From contig NZ_JAVHZV010000009.1 of the NCBI RefSeq assembly GCF_031119625.1, positions 248,001-312,000 of the forward strand: a DNA stretch of 64,000 nucleotides, written 5' to 3'. This DNA is from Pseudomonas sp. G34 (lineage in GTDB: Bacteria > Pseudomonadota > Gammaproteobacteria > Pseudomonadales > Pseudomonadaceae). The notes under the pieces were generated by a model. It did no database searches and had not been told where the DNA came from. It saw only the letters and a list, made by a program, of their open reading frames with translations. Positions 30,843-44,675 of the stretch are shown in pieces (position 1 is the stretch's first letter; the number at the start of each line of letters is the position of its first letter). A program made the position numbers and the translations under genes.

Positions 30843-31667
30843 ATGGCGCGTGCAATCTGGAAAGGGGCGATCAGTTTCGGGCTGGTGCATATTCCCGTAT
30901 CACTGGTTTCGGCGACCGAATCCAAGGGCATCGACTTCGACTGGCTCGACGTACGCAGCATGGAGCCGGTGGGCTACAAGCGCGTCAACAAGGCCACCGG
31001 CAAGGAAGTCGACAAGGAGCACATCGCCAAGGGCGTGCAGGTGGAGAAGGGCCGCTACGTGATCATCAGCGAAGACGAGATCCGCGCCGCGCACCCCGAG
31101 TCGACCCAGACCATCGACATCTTCGGCTTTCTCGATGCCAAGGACATCCCCCTGCAGAACATCGAGCGGCCCTACTACCTGGCGCCCGACAAGCGCGGCG
31201 AAAAGGTCTACGCCCTGCTGCAGCAGACCCTCAAGGATTCCGGCAAGGTGGCGCTCGCCAACGTGGTGTTGCACGTCAAGCAGCACCTGGCGGCTGTGAT
31301 GGTCGACGGCGACGCGCTGCTGCTGGTGATGCTGCGCTGGCCCGATGAGGTGCGCGGGCTGGACACCCTGGAACTCGGCACGGCGGTCACCGGCGCCAAG
31401 CTCAGCAAGGGCGAGCGCGACATGGCCAAGCGCCTGGTGCGTGACATGACCGTCGAATGGTCGCCCGACGAATACCAGGACACCTTCCGCGACGAGATCA
31501 TGAAGCTGGTCGAGAAGAAGGCCAAGGCCGGCAAGATCGAAGACGTGGAAGGCGGCGAGCGCAAGCCGGCCGGCAAGAGCGCCGACGTCATCGACCTTAC
31601 CGACCTGCTCAAGCGCAGCCTGGAAGGCAACTCCAGCAAACCGGCGCGCAAGCGCTCGGCCAAGTGA
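30843..31667 (+). CDS. ku: Bacterial Ku DNA end-binding protein
   Basis: Homodimeric ring that binds double-strand ends and recruits LigD for non-homologous end joining. 274 residues, typical size. MARAIWKGAISFGLVHIPVS is the family's N-terminus, the beta-barrel core spans to about 240, and a lysine-rich C-terminal tail (KPARKRSAK) follows. GGGAG is 8 nt before ATG 30843; the frame opens earlier without support. ligD starts 11 nt later. Confidence 0.97.
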   Translation: MARAIWKGAISFGLVHIPVSLVSATESKGIDFDWLDVRSMEPVGYKRVNKATGKEVDKEHIAKGVQVEKGRYVIISEDEIRAAHPESTQTIDIFGFLDAKDIPLQNIERPYYLAPDKRGEKVYALLQQTLKDSGKVALANVVLHVKQHLAAVMVDGDALLLVMLRWPDEVRGLDTLELGTAVTGAKLSKGERDMAKRLVRDMTVEWSPDEYQDTFRDEIMKLVEKKAKAGKIEDVEGGERKPAGKSADVIDLTDLLKRSLEGNSSKPARKRSAK

Positions 31668-31678
31668 GGTGAGCGGCC

Positions 31679-34246
31679 ATGGCCAAGGCGACCAGCGATT
31701 ACAACCGCAAGCGCAATTTCGAGTCCACCAGCGAGCCCCGCGAGACCGGCCGGCGTAGCCGTGCCAAGGCCGGGGCTCTGCGTTTCGTGGTGCAGAAGCA
31801 CGATGCGCGGCACCTGCATTACGATTTTCGCCTGGAGCTGGAGGGCACCCTGAAAAGCTGGGCCGTGCCCAAGGGCCCGAGCCTTGACCCCAAGCAGAAG
31901 CGCCTGGCCGTGCACGTCGAGGACCACCCGCTGGCCTACGCCAGCTTCGAAGGCAGCATCGCCGAGGGCAATTACGGGGCGGGTGATGTGATCGTCTGGG
32001 ATCAGGGCATCTGGCAGCCCGAGGGCGATCCCGTGGCGGCGTACGAGGCCGGCAAGCTCAAGTTCAGCCTGGTCGGCGAAAAGCTCAGCGGCGCCTGGAC
32101 GCTGGTGCGTACGCGCCTGAAGGGCAGTGGCGACAAGCAGCAATGGCTGCTGATCAAGGAGCACGACGACGTCGCCAGGCCCGCCGACGAATACGACATC
32201 GTCAGCGCCTTGCCGGCCAGCGTGATCAGCGGCGAACTGGTCGGCGGCATGGCCAGGCCGGCGGCCAACCAGGCCGCCAAGACCAGGGCGCGCAGCAAGG
32301 CGCCAGCCAGGGCGAGCAAGGCCAAGGCAAGCAAAACGGTGCCGCCGGCCATGCCGGACACCCTGTCGCCGCAGTTGGCGACCCTGGTCGAAGCGCCACC
32401 GGCCGGCGACTGGATCTACGAGATCAAGTACGACGGCTACCGGATCATGGCGCGCATCAAGGACGGTCAGGTGACCCTGTTCAGCCGCAACGGCCACGAC
32501 TGGACGGCGCGCATGGCGCCCCAGGCCAAGGCCCTGGCCAAGCTGGGGCTCGGCGACAGCTGGCTGGATGGCGAGGCGGTGGTGCTCGACGAGCAGGGCA
32601 TGCCGGATTTCCAGGCCCTGCAGAACGCCTTCGACGAGGCGCGCAGTGGCGACATCCTGTATTTCCTGTTCGACGCGCCTTGGCTCGATGGCATCGACCA
32701 GCGCGAGTTGCCGGTCGAGCAGCGGCGCCAGGCCTTGCAGGGCAGGCTGCCGAAACGCAAAGGCCCGCTGCGCTTCTCCGAAGCGTTCGAGGCCGATCAT
32801 CAGAGCGTACTGGGCAGCGCCTGCGCGCTGGGCCTCGAGGGGGTGATCGGCAAGCGTGCCGGCAGCCCCTATCGCTCCTCGCGCGGCGCCGACTGGATCA
32901 AGCTCAAGTGCCGACAGCGCCAGGAGTTCGTGGTGGTCGGCTTCAGCAAACCCCAGGGCAGCCGCTCGGGGTTCGGTGCGCTGCTGCTGGCGGTCAACGA
33001 GGCCAAGGGCCTGCGCTATGCCGGGCGGGTCGGCACCGGCTTCAACGAGGCGCTGCTCGGCAGCCTGCACAAGCGCATGAAGGCGCTGGCGCGCGACGCC
33101 TCGCCGCTGCACAAGCAGCCCAGCGCGGCGCAGCGCCGTGGTGTGCAGTGGATCGAACCGCTGTTGGTGGTCGAGGTGGCGTTCGCCGGCTGGACTCAGG
33201 AGGGCCTGGTGCGCCAGGGCGCCTTCGTCGGCGAGCGCAGCGACAAGCCGGCCGAGCAGATCGTCAAGGAGCAGGCGGCGCCCGCCAAGGCGGTGGAGAA
33301 GGGCGCGTCCGCCAAGAAGACGGCCAGCAAGGGCGCCGCGCGCCAGGGGCGTGAGCAGATTGGCGAGGTATCGGTCAGCCACCCCGAGCGGGTGATCGAC
33401 GCGCAGAGCGGCACCACCAAGGCGCAGCTCGCGCGTTTCTACGCCGAGATCGCCGACTGGTTGCTGCCCGAGCTGCGCAACCGGCCGGTATCACTGCTGC
33501 GTGCGCCGAGCGGTGTGGGCGGTGAGCAGTTCTTCCAGAAACATGCCGAGCGCCTGGCGATTCCCAACATCCGTCACCTGGATGCCGAACTGGATCCCGG
33601 CCATGACCGGCTGATGGCCATCGACAGCGTGCCGGCCCTGGTCGGTGCCGTGCAGATGGGCACCATCGAGCTGCACACCTGGAATGCGGCCTACGCGAGC
33701 ATTGAGCGGCCGGATCGGCTGATCCTCGACCTCGACCCGGATCCGGCGCTGCCCTGGCGCGCCGTGCTGGAGGCCACGCGCCTGAGCCTGTCGGTACTCG
33801 ACGAGCTGGGCCTGCCAACCTTCGTGAAAACCAGTGGCGGTGCCGGCATGCACCTGGTGGTGCCGCTGGCGCGGCATGTCGACTGGGACACGCTCAAGGC
33901 CTTTGGCAAGGCGATCTCGCAATTCATGGCCAATGAACTGCCGGATCGCTTCAGCGCCCGCATGGGCCCGAAGAACCGCATCGGCAAGGTCTACCTGGAT
34001 TACCTGCGCAACGGCCGCGGTGCCAGTACCGTGGCCGCCTATTCGGTACGCGCGCGGCCGGGCTTGCCGGTGTCGGTGCCGATCAGTCGCGAGGAGTTGG
34101 GGCAATTGCGCGACTCGAAACAGTGGCATATCGGCAACCTGCAGCAGCGCCTGGAAAAGCTCGAGGACGATCCCTGGGCCGGTTACGCCAACCGCCAGCG
34201 CATCACCGCGGCGATGTGGAGGAAGCTCGGCGCCGACGCTCTCTGA
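31679..34246 (+). CDS. ligD: Multifunctional ATP-dependent DNA ligase D
   Basis: End-processing and sealing enzyme of bacterial NHEJ. 855 residues in the Pseudomonas order: 3'-phosphoesterase (about 1-190, HDARHLHYDFRLELEG), ligase (about 225-530, nucleotidyl Lys250 in YEIKYDGYRI, and GVIGKRAGSPY), then polymerase/primase (about 560-855, LILDLDPDP, TSGGAGMHLVVPL, RIGKVYLDYLRN). The linkers at 195-215 and 540-560 are Ala/Lys-rich. The pair ku-ligD sits in the stress block next to glgE. Confidence 0.97.
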   Translation: MAKATSDYNRKRNFESTSEPRETGRRSRAKAGALRFVVQKHDARHLHYDFRLELEGTLKSWAVPKGPSLDPKQKRLAVHVEDHPLAYASFEGSIAEGNYGAGDVIVWDQGIWQPEGDPVAAYEAGKLKFSLVGEKLSGAWTLVRTRLKGSGDKQQWLLIKEHDDVARPADEYDIVSALPASVISGELVGGMARPAANQAAKTRARSKAPARASKAKASKTVPPAMPDTLSPQLATLVEAPPAGDWIYEIKYDGYRIMARIKDGQVTLFSRNGHDWTARMAPQAKALAKLGLGDSWLDGEAVVLDEQGMPDFQALQNAFDEARSGDILYFLFDAPWLDGIDQRELPVEQRRQALQGRLPKRKGPLRFSEAFEADHQSVLGSACALGLEGVIGKRAGSPYRSSRGADWIKLKCRQRQEFVVVGFSKPQGSRSGFGALLLAVNEAKGLRYAGRVGTGFNEALLGSLHKRMKALARDASPLHKQPSAAQRRGVQWIEPLLVVEVAFAGWTQEGLVRQGAFVGERSDKPAEQIVKEQAAPAKAVEKGASAKKTASKGAARQGREQIGEVSVSHPERVIDAQSGTTKAQLARFYAEIADWLLPELRNRPVSLLRAPSGVGGEQFFQKHAERLAIPNIRHLDAELDPGHDRLMAIDSVPALVGAVQMGTIELHTWNAAYASIERPDRLILDLDPDPALPWRAVLEATRLSLSVLDELGLPTFVKTSGGAGMHLVVPLARHVDWDTLKAFGKAISQFMANELPDRFSARMGPKNRIGKVYLDYLRNGRGASTVAAYSVRARPGLPVSVPISREELGQLRDSKQWHIGNLQQRLEKLEDDPWAGYANRQRITAAMWRKLGADAL

Positions 34247-34255
34247 GCGCTTGCC

Positions 34256-34449
34256 TTCAGCGCCTTGGCTGCAAAATGCGGCAGCGGCCAGTCGTTCTGG
34301 TGATTATCTGTGGGAGCGGGCCATGCCCGCGAAACAATCACGGGCATGGGCTAGGCGCCCCCGCCTATTCCCACAGTGAACCAGCGATGTCTGCTTTTGG
34401 CTTGAAGCACCCTATTTAATGTTGCCTTAAAAGATCATGAACAGGTTCT
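34256..34449. mobile_element. Second copy of the REP-containing element
   Basis: From TTCAGCGCCTTGGCTGCAAA the sequence parallels the element at 28441-28660. It holds a REP pair (34310-34332 and 34338-34374) whose right arm has the 14-nt extension, and ends in AAAAGATCATGAACAGGTTCT at 34429-34449, close to the right end of the other copy. Its left terminal repeat is not clear and may be lost where it meets the ligD stop. The rest of the 465-nt gap before glgE (34450-34711) shows no gene; one antisense frame there has no support. Confidence 0.6.
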
Positions 34450-34711
34450 GAGGCGTATTGACCTCGCCTCGGAAACTCTGAACTTTGCCGGAGACGCCAG
34501 GTTCGGAGATAGACAGGTCGCAGCGCCAGGGAACTTTCTGCCACCGCGCACGCTAGAGCCGTTTCAACCGGGTGGCGCACTCGTGCAGCCTGTAGTGAAA
34601 GGCCTGGAGCTGCGCCGCTTCGCATTCAGGTACGCATTCGCGTACGGCCTCGTGGCATGTGCCATGGGGTGAACAGCTTATACGTCTGCCAGGCGTGAGG
34701 AGCCCGTTTCG

Positions 34712-36721
34712 ATGCCATCTGCTTATCTGCAAGAGCCCGATCGTTTGAACCATCGCGAATTGTCGCTGGAGCGCGCGCTGCAATTGCCGCGCCTGGCCAT
34801 CGAAGAGGTCGAGCCGCAGGTCGAGCAGGGGCGCTTCGCTGCCAAGGCGATAGCCGGGGATAAGGTCACCGTCAGCGCGCTGATCTTCGCCGATGGCCAC
34901 GACAAGCTGGCCGGCGAGGTGCTGTGGCGTGACGTCGGCGCCACCGACTGGCACCGCGAACCGCTGGTGGATGTCGGCCTCGAGCGCTGGCAGGCCGAGA
35001 TCACCCCGCAGCGGGTCGGCGAGGTGGAGTTTCTGATCGAGGCCTGGTGGGACGTGTACGCCAGCTACTGCTACGAGCTGTCGAAGAAATTCGGCGCCGG
35101 GGTGACCATCAACCTCGAACTGCAGGAAGGCCAGGCGTTGCTGCGCGAAGCCGCCGAGCGCGCCGATGGCGAGCTGGCCTTTACCCTGCAGGCGCTGTGC
35201 GACGAGCTGCAGGAATTGCAAAGCCTGGATGAGCGCGTGGCGCTGTTGCTGGCCCCGCAAACCGTGGCGCTGGTGCGCGGTGCCGAGGGCCACCCGCATC
35301 GCACCCGTAGCGCGACCTACCGGCTCGACGTGGAGCGTCCGCTGGCGCGGTTCGCCAGCTGGTACGAGCTGTTTCCCCGTTCGGAAACCGATGACCCGGC
35401 GCGCCATGGCACCTTCCGTGACGTGATCAAGCGCCTGCCGGCGATCCAGGCCATGGGCTTCGACGTACTGTATTTCCCGCCGATCCACCCCATCGGCACC
35501 ACGCACCGCAAGGGCCGCAACAATTCGCTGAGCGCAGGGCCGGATGATCCTGGCAGCCCCTACGCCATCGGCAGCCCCGACGGTGGCCATGAGGCCATTC
35601 ACCCGCAGCTTGGCACTCGCGAAGATTTCGTCGCGCTGGTCGAGGCGGCCCGTGAGCATGACCTGGAGATCGCCCTGGATTTCGCCATCCAGTGCTCGCC
35701 GGATCACCCCTGGCTGCAGCAACACCCGGGCTGGTTCAGCTGGCGCCCGGACGGCACCATCCGCCATGCGGAAAACCCGCCGAAGAAGTACGAAGACATC
35801 GTCAACGTCGACTTCTACGCCAAGGATGCCGTGCCCGACCTGTGGCTGGCGCTGCGTGACGTGGTGCGCGGCTGGGTGGAGCTGGGCGTGTACCAGTTTC
35901 GCGTCGACAACCCGCACACCAAGCCGCTGCCGTTCTGGGAGTGGCTGATCGCCGATATTCGCAAGAGCCACCCCCAGGTGATGTTCCTTGCCGAGGCGTT
36001 CACCCGCCCGGCGATGATGGCGCGCCTGGGCAAGGTGGGCTTTACCCAGAGCTACACCTATTTCACCTGGCGCAACACCAAGGCCGAGCTGGAAACCTAC
36101 CTGACCGAGCTCAACCAGGCGCCGTGGCGCGATTGCTACCGGCCGAACTTCTTCGTCAACACGCCGGACATCAACCCGTACTTCCTGCACCACAACGGCC
36201 GTGCCGGCTTTCTGATCCGCGCCGCGCTGGCGACCATGGGCTCGGGCCTGTGGGGCATGTATTCGGGCTTCGAGATCTGCGAGTCGCTGCCGGTGCCGGG
36301 CAAGGAGGAATACCTGGACTCGGAGAAGTACGAGATCCGCGTTCGCGACTACCAGGCGCCGGGCAATATCGTCGCCGAGATCGCCCAGCTCAACCGCATT
36401 CGCCGCCAGAACCCGGCGCTGCAAACCCACCTGGGCTTCCAGGCCTACCCCTGCTGGAACGACAACATCCTGTTCTTCGGCAAACGCACCGCCGATCGCG
36501 AGAACTTCATTCTGGTGGCCGTCAGCCTCGATCCGCACAATGCCCAGGAAGCGCACTTCGAGCTGCCGCTGTGGGAGCTGGGCCTGGATGACCACGCCAC
36601 CACCCATGGTGAAGACCTGATGACCGGCCATACCTGGCACTGGTACGGCAAGACCCAGTGGATGCGCATCGAGCCCTGGCATCAGCCGTTCGGCATCTGG
36701 CGCATCCGCGTGGCGAACTGA
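34712..36721 (+). CDS. glgE: Alpha-1,4-glucan:maltose-1-phosphate maltosyltransferase GlgE
   Basis: GH13_3 enzyme that adds maltosyl units from maltose 1-phosphate to alpha-1,4-glucan. 669 residues, normal for GlgE. An N-terminal beta domain (about 25-130, IEEVEPQVEQGRFAAKA) and helical insert precede the barrel. Likely nucleophile Asp398 (FRVDNPHTKP) and acid/base Glu428 (FLAEAFTRPAMMAR) match Streptomyces GlgE (D394/E423) closely. It heads the glgE-treS-glgB operon; treS starts 11 nt after its stop. Confidence 0.97.
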   Translation: MPSAYLQEPDRLNHRELSLERALQLPRLAIEEVEPQVEQGRFAAKAIAGDKVTVSALIFADGHDKLAGEVLWRDVGATDWHREPLVDVGLERWQAEITPQRVGEVEFLIEAWWDVYASYCYELSKKFGAGVTINLELQEGQALLREAAERADGELAFTLQALCDELQELQSLDERVALLLAPQTVALVRGAEGHPHRTRSATYRLDVERPLARFASWYELFPRSETDDPARHGTFRDVIKRLPAIQAMGFDVLYFPPIHPIGTTHRKGRNNSLSAGPDDPGSPYAIGSPDGGHEAIHPQLGTREDFVALVEAAREHDLEIALDFAIQCSPDHPWLQQHPGWFSWRPDGTIRHAENPPKKYEDIVNVDFYAKDAVPDLWLALRDVVRGWVELGVYQFRVDNPHTKPLPFWEWLIADIRKSHPQVMFLAEAFTRPAMMARLGKVGFTQSYTYFTWRNTKAELETYLTELNQAPWRDCYRPNFFVNTPDINPYFLHHNGRAGFLIRAALATMGSGLWGMYSGFEICESLPVPGKEEYLDSEKYEIRVRDYQAPGNIVAEIAQLNRIRRQNPALQTHLGFQAYPCWNDNILFFGKRTADRENFILVAVSLDPHNAQEAHFELPLWELGLDDHATTHGEDLMTGHTWHWYGKTQWMRIEPWHQPFGIWRIRVAN

Positions 36722-36732
36722 GGAAGCGGTCG

Positions 36733-40061
<3,329 letters not shown>

Positions 40062-40065
<4 letters not shown>

Positions 40066-42266
40066 GCAATGGAGAAACCGAGCGCCAGGTGGCGGGTATC
40101 GAACGCGCCGCCGTGGAGGCCCTGATCCGGGGCGAGCATGGCGACCCGTTTTCGATTCTGGGCCCCCACGCATTCGCCCACGGGCTGACGATTCGCGCCT
40201 ATCTGCCGGGTGCCCTGGGTGTGGAGCTGATTCACGCAGTGAGCGGTGAAGTGCTTGGTACCCTGGAGCAATCCAGCGTGCCGGGGCTGTTCAGCATCCG
40301 TATCGAGCAGCAGGTGCCGTATCGCTACCGCATCACCTGGAGCTCCGGCGTTCAGGAAACCGAAGACCCCTACGCCTTCGGCCAACTGCTCGGCGAAATG
40401 GATCTGTACCTGTTCGCCGAGGGCAATCACCGCGAGCTGGGCAAGAGCCTGGGCGCCCAGTTCACCACCCATGAAGGCGTGCAGGGCGTGCGCTTTTCGG
40501 TATGGGCACCGAATGCCCGGCGGGTGTCGGTGGTCGGTAACTTCAATGGCTGGGATGGCCGCCGCCACCCGATGCGCCTGCGCCAGCCCAGCGGTGTGTG
40601 GGAGCTGTTCATCCCGCGCCTGGCGCCAGGCGAGGTCTACAAGTACGAGATCCTCGGTCGCGACGGGCTGCTGCCGCTCAAGGCCGACCCCATGGCCCTG
40701 GCTACCGAGTTGCCGCCGGCCACCGGCTCGGTGGTCTCCGCGCCGCTGCAGTTCGACTGGCACGATGACCATTGGCTCGCGCAGCGCCAGGCCCAGCACG
40801 GCTACCAGGCACCGATGTCGATCTACGAGCTGCACGCCGCCTCCTGGCGCCGCGAGGGCGGCGAAGACGGCCGCCTGCTGAGCTGGAAGGAGCTCAGTGA
40901 ACAGCTGATTCCCTATGTACAGCAGCTGGGCTTCACCCATATCGAGCTGATGCCGATCATGGAGCACCCGTTCGGCGGCTCCTGGGGTTATCAATTGCTG
41001 TCGCAGTTCGCGCCCACGGCGCGGCATGGCAGCCCGGCGGATTTCGCCGCGTTCGTCGACGCCTGCCACCAGGCCGGCATCGGCGTGATCCTCGACTGGG
41101 TGCCGGCGCATTTCCCCACCGACGCCCACGGCCTTGGCCAGTTCGACGGCACCGCGCTGTACGAGTACGCGCACCCCTTCGAGGGCTTCCACCAGGATTG
41201 GGATACCTACATCTACAACCTGGGCCGCAACGAGGTGCACGGCTTCATGCTGGCCTCGGCGTTGCACTGGCTGCGCACCTACCATATCGACGGCCTGCGC
41301 GTGGACGCCGTGGCGTCGATGCTCTACCGCGACTATTCGCGCAAGGACGGCGAGTGGATCCCCAACCGCTTCGGCGGGCGCGAGAACCTGGAAAGCATCG
41401 ACTTCCTGCGTCACCTCAACGACGTGGTCGTCCAGGAAGTGCCCGGTGCCCTGGTGATCGCCGAGGAGTCGACCGCCTGGCCAGGCGTCAGCCGGCCGAC
41501 CCAGGAAGGCGGCCTGGGCTTCGCCTACAAGTGGAACATGGGCTGGATGCACGACAGCCTCAAGTACGCTGCCGAGGATCCGTTGCACCGCCGCCATCAC
41601 CATCACCAGCTGACCTTCGGCCTGCTGTATGCGTTCTCCGAGCATTTCGTGCTGCCGATCTCCCATGACGAAGTGGTGCACGGCAAGCGCTCGCTGCTCG
41701 ACAAGATGCCCGGCGACCGCTGGCAGAAGTTCGCCAACCTGCGCCTGTACCTGAGCTTCATGTGGAGCCACCCGGGCAAGAAGCTGCTGTTCATGGGCTG
41801 CGAGTTCGGCCAGTGGCGCGAGTGGAACCACGACCACGAGCTGGACTGGTACCTGCTGCGCTACGGCGAGCACAAGGGCGTGCAGCAACTGGTCAGCGAC
41901 CTCAACGGGCTGTACCGCCACGAGCCGGCGCTGCACCAGCTCGACGGCAGCCCCGAAGGCTTCGCCTGGCTGATCGGCGACGACGCCGCCAACAGCGTGT
42001 TCGCCTGGCTGCGGCACGACAAGGACGGTTCACCCTTGCTGGTGGTGCACAACTTCACCCCAGAGCCGCGCAGCGGCTATCGCATCGGGGTACCGAAAGA
42101 GGGCGCCTGGCACGTGTTGCTCAACAGTGATGCCGAGCGCTACGCCGGCTCCAATGCCGGCAGCCAGGGCGGGCTGTTCAGCGAGGCGCTGGCCAGCCAT
42201 GGCCAGCCGCAATCGCTGAGCCTGGATCTGCCGCCGCTGGCCACGCTGGTGATCAAGCCGCAGTAG
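40062..42266 (+). CDS. glgB: 1,4-alpha-glucan branching enzyme
   Basis: Introduces alpha-1,6 branches into the glucan made by GlgE. 734 residues: N-terminal CBM48 modules ([15 protein letters not shown], then [20 protein letters not shown]) and a GH13_9 barrel with Asp415 ([15 protein letters not shown]), Glu468 ([12 protein letters not shown]) and Asp536 (SHDEVVHGK). It is translationally coupled to treS by a 4-nt overlap. With GlgE and TreS/maltokinase the cell can turn trehalose into branched glycogen-like glucan. Confidence 0.97.
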
Positions 42267-42276
42267 AGGTCAGCGC

Positions 42277-42302
42277 GGGATGGCCAGCGTCCTGGCCATC
42301 CC
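42277..42302 (+). terminator. Hairpin terminator after glgB
   Basis: An 11-bp stem GGGATGGCCAG / CTGGCCATCCC with a four-base loop lies 10 nt past the glgB stop. The following T-run is short (GGGTTGGTT). Confidence 0.7.
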
Positions 42303-42506
42303 GGGTTGGTTCCAGTCGGCCGGCTGCAGCGGCTTGCTTCATCTATTCGCCTGGGCAAAAAATCCCCATCTCCCTCCTGTATTCGCGTGAGCGCAATTTC
42401 TTTGCACTCGATGCGTACGGCGAAGCATTGCCGAGATCCCGTTTAGTGGCGCTGCCCCTTTTCTGGCACGCCCGGACGAATGTATCTAAATATTTTCTGT
42501 GCGCGC

Positions 42507-42533
42507 TAAAGTTAGCGACTCGAGCGCCGAAAG
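42507..42533 (+). promoter_or_regulatory. FliA (sigma-28) promoter for the chemoreceptor gene
   Basis: TAAAGTTA, 11 nt, GCCGAAAG. The consensus is TAAAGTTT-N11-GCCGATAA, so 13 of 16 positions match with exact spacing. It lies about 100 nt upstream of the chemoreceptor start, as expected for a motility-regulated gene. The rest of the 345-nt gap (42303-42611) shows no gene. Confidence 0.75.
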
Positions 42534-42635
42534 CATGCTGTCTTTGTGACATCCTCGTGTCTTTTTTAATAATCCTGTCTGCATCTGAATCCGTCAGGCC
42601 TCCTTCCAGGAATGGCTTGCCCTAGGGGTAGCTTC

Positions 42636-44258
42636 GTGTTCAACAAACTCAGCATTTCGCAAAAGCTTTACCTCAGTTTCGCCATCATCGTGGTAATCAT
42701 CGCCATTCTCGTGGTGAGCGCATACCGTGGATTCGACGCTGTGCAAAGCGCCACCAATAGCAACATCCACACGTACAAGGTGTTGGGAGATGCACAGGAC
42801 GCCCTTGAACAGCTGATCAATATTGAAACCGGTATGCGTGGCTACGTGATCGCCTCGCAGGATGCGTTTCTGGCCCCCTTGCAGGCTGGTGAGAAGGTCT
42901 TCGACGAGAAACTCCAGTCGCTCAAGCGTCTGACCGCCGACAACCCGGAACAGCAGCAGCGCCTGGCCAACCTGGGCGACACCCAGAAGCGCTGGCTCAG
43001 CGAAGACATCGATCCCATCCTGGCCATGCGCAAGGATCTGACCGCACGCAACCAGTCCGATGAGCCCTTGAACCAGCGCATTATCTCTGGCGCCGACAAG
43101 GCCAAGATGGACAGCATGCGCGCCATCCTGGACGAGATTACCGACGCGGAAACACGGTTGCTGGAAATACGTAGCAAGAGCATGGCCGAGGCCCGCCAGT
43201 TCGCCCTGATGGTGCTGCTGTGCGGCGGTATCGCCGCGGCGGTGCTTTCGGTCGTGCTGGCCACCAGCCTGGGGCGCAGCACCACGGCGCGCCTGCGGTC
43301 GGCCATCGACGCAGCAACGGCCATCGCCAATGGCAAGCTCGACACGGTGATCGACACCAGTAGCCATGACGAACTGCCCAAGGCCTTCGAGCGCATGCAG
43401 AGCCGTCTGCGCGTGACCATCCAGCAAATCAACCAGGCGGCCAGTCAACTGGTGCTCGCCGTGCAGCAGATATCCGGGGCTTCCACTCAGCTTTCCGGGG
43501 CGATTCAGGAGCAGTCCACCTCAGCCTCGATGATGGCGGCCACCATCGAGGAACTGACGGTTAGCATCCACCACGTTTCCGAGAACGCCGACGAGGCGCA
43601 CCAGATTGCCAGCCAGTCCGGTCAGCAGTCCCAAGAGGGGGCTCAGGTCATCGAAAGAACCTTGTCGAGTATGAGCGGCATTGCCAAGACCGTGCAGCAT
43701 TCGTCTGCCCAGGTCGCCGACCTGGGCCAGCACTCCGAGCAAATTTCCTCGATCATCAGCGTGATTCGCGGCATCGCCGATCAGACCAACCTGCTGGCAC
43801 TTAATGCGGCTATCGAGGCGGCGCGGGCCGGTGAGCACGGGCGCGGATTTGCCGTGGTGGCCGACGAGGTGCGCCTGCTGGCGCAGAACACCGGCAAGTC
43901 GACCATGGAAATCGCCGGCATGATCGAGAAGATCCAGGCTGGCGTGCGCGAAACGGTGGACACCATGCGCAGCGGCGTCGAAGAGGTGAACCAGGGGGTG
44001 GAAATGGCGGGTACTGCCGGCCAGGCGATCGTCAGCATTCGCAACAGCTCCGCCAAGGTGCTGCACGTGGTTGATCAGATTTCCTTCGCCTTGCGTGAGC
44101 AGACCGCAGCCAGCCAGGACGTGGCGCGCAGCGTAGAACGCTCGGCGCAGATGGCCGAACAGAACAACCTGTCGGTGCAGGAATTGCTCAAGACCAGCGG
44201 CAGCCTCAACAGCCTGGCTACGGCACTGCAGCGTGAGGTGGCGGCATTCCAGATTTGA
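42636..44258 (+). CDS. Methyl-accepting chemotaxis protein with CHASE3-type sensor
   Basis: Inner-membrane chemoreceptor, 540 residues from GTG 42636 (AGGGG upstream); ATG 42612 is in frame but its AGGA is almost touching. TM1 is at about 9-30 ([20 protein letters not shown]), a helical CHASE3-like periplasmic domain follows ([14 protein letters not shown], typical of CHASE3), TM2 at about 187-207, HAMP, then the signalling domain with the tip [20 protein letters not shown]. No pentapeptide tail is present, so it depends on other receptors for CheR tethering. Ligand unknown. Preceded by a FliA promoter and followed by a terminator. Confidence 0.94.
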   Translation: MFNKLSISQKLYLSFAIIVVIIAILVVSAYRGFDAVQSATNSNIHTYKVLGDAQDALEQLINIETGMRGYVIASQDAFLAPLQAGEKVFDEKLQSLKRLTADNPEQQQRLANLGDTQKRWLSEDIDPILAMRKDLTARNQSDEPLNQRIISGADKAKMDSMRAILDEITDAETRLLEIRSKSMAEARQFALMVLLCGGIAAAVLSVVLATSLGRSTTARLRSAIDAATAIANGKLDTVIDTSSHDELPKAFERMQSRLRVTIQQINQAASQLVLAVQQISGASTQLSGAIQEQSTSASMMAATIEELTVSIHHVSENADEAHQIASQSGQQSQEGAQVIERTLSSMSGIAKTVQHSSAQVADLGQHSEQISSIISVIRGIADQTNLLALNAAIEAARAGEHGRGFAVVADEVRLLAQNTGKSTMEIAGMIEKIQAGVRETVDTMRSGVEEVNQGVEMAGTAGQAIVSIRNSSAKVLHVVDQISFALREQTAASQDVARSVERSAQMAEQNNLSVQELLKTSGSLNSLATALQREVAAFQI

Positions 44259-44305
44259 AGGCAGTCAACAGGCGTTTGCCGAGCCTTGAGGTTGATTGGG
44301 AAAAC

Positions 44306-44343
44306 ACGAGGGGGTGGATCGATTGTTCGGTCCACCCCCTCGT
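44306..44343 (+). terminator. Rho-independent terminator of the chemoreceptor gene
   Basis: A perfect 13-bp stem ACGAGGGGGTGGA / TCCACCCCCTCGT with a 12-base loop, 48 nt past the stop. It may also serve the convergent small gene. Confidence 0.85.
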
Positions 44344-44390
44344 CGTTTAGGCTCGGCTCGATGCCCGCGGCTATAGGGCAGTGTTCAGTG

Positions 44391-44675
44391 TCATACGTAT
44401 GGCTGGGCGGCGAACCCACGCGGCAGCCGATTACGGCTGGGCAGATCGGTCAGGCGCTGCTGCCAGGAGGTACGCCAGTCGGTACGCGGTTGCGCGACCT
44501 TGGATTTGCGGGCGGCTCGCCGTGCGGCGTTGCGGGTATCGCGGCGCGCCTGCTTGTACACCTCGGTGTTGCGGCAGTTTCGGCATCTGACCTGGTTCAG
44601 TTCCTTGCTGGAGGCGAGTTTCTCGCCATGGGTGCCGCAGGCGAGATGACCGTCGATCTTGTAATGGGTAACCAT
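44391..44675 (-). CDS. Small basic zinc-ribbon-like hypothetical protein
   Basis: 94 residues, very basic. The N-terminal part has possible zinc ligands: LACGTHGEKL and, 15 residues on, VRCRNCRNTEV. The rest is Arg/Ala/Lys-rich (NAARRAARKSK) and probably binds nucleic acid. GGAG lies about 8 nt before ATG 44675. I recall similar short proteins in pseudomonads but no name. The gap to 44903 holds nothing else visible. Confidence 0.6.
   Translation of the reverse strand: MVTHYKIDGHLACGTHGEKLASSKELNQVRCRNCRNTEVYKQARRDTRNAARRAARKSKVAQPRTDWRTSWQQRLTDLPSRNRLPRGFAAQPYV

Noticed and set aside
34416..34625. 69-codon minus-strand frame between ligD and glgE
   Set aside because: It overlaps the repeat end, has no ribosome site and no family.
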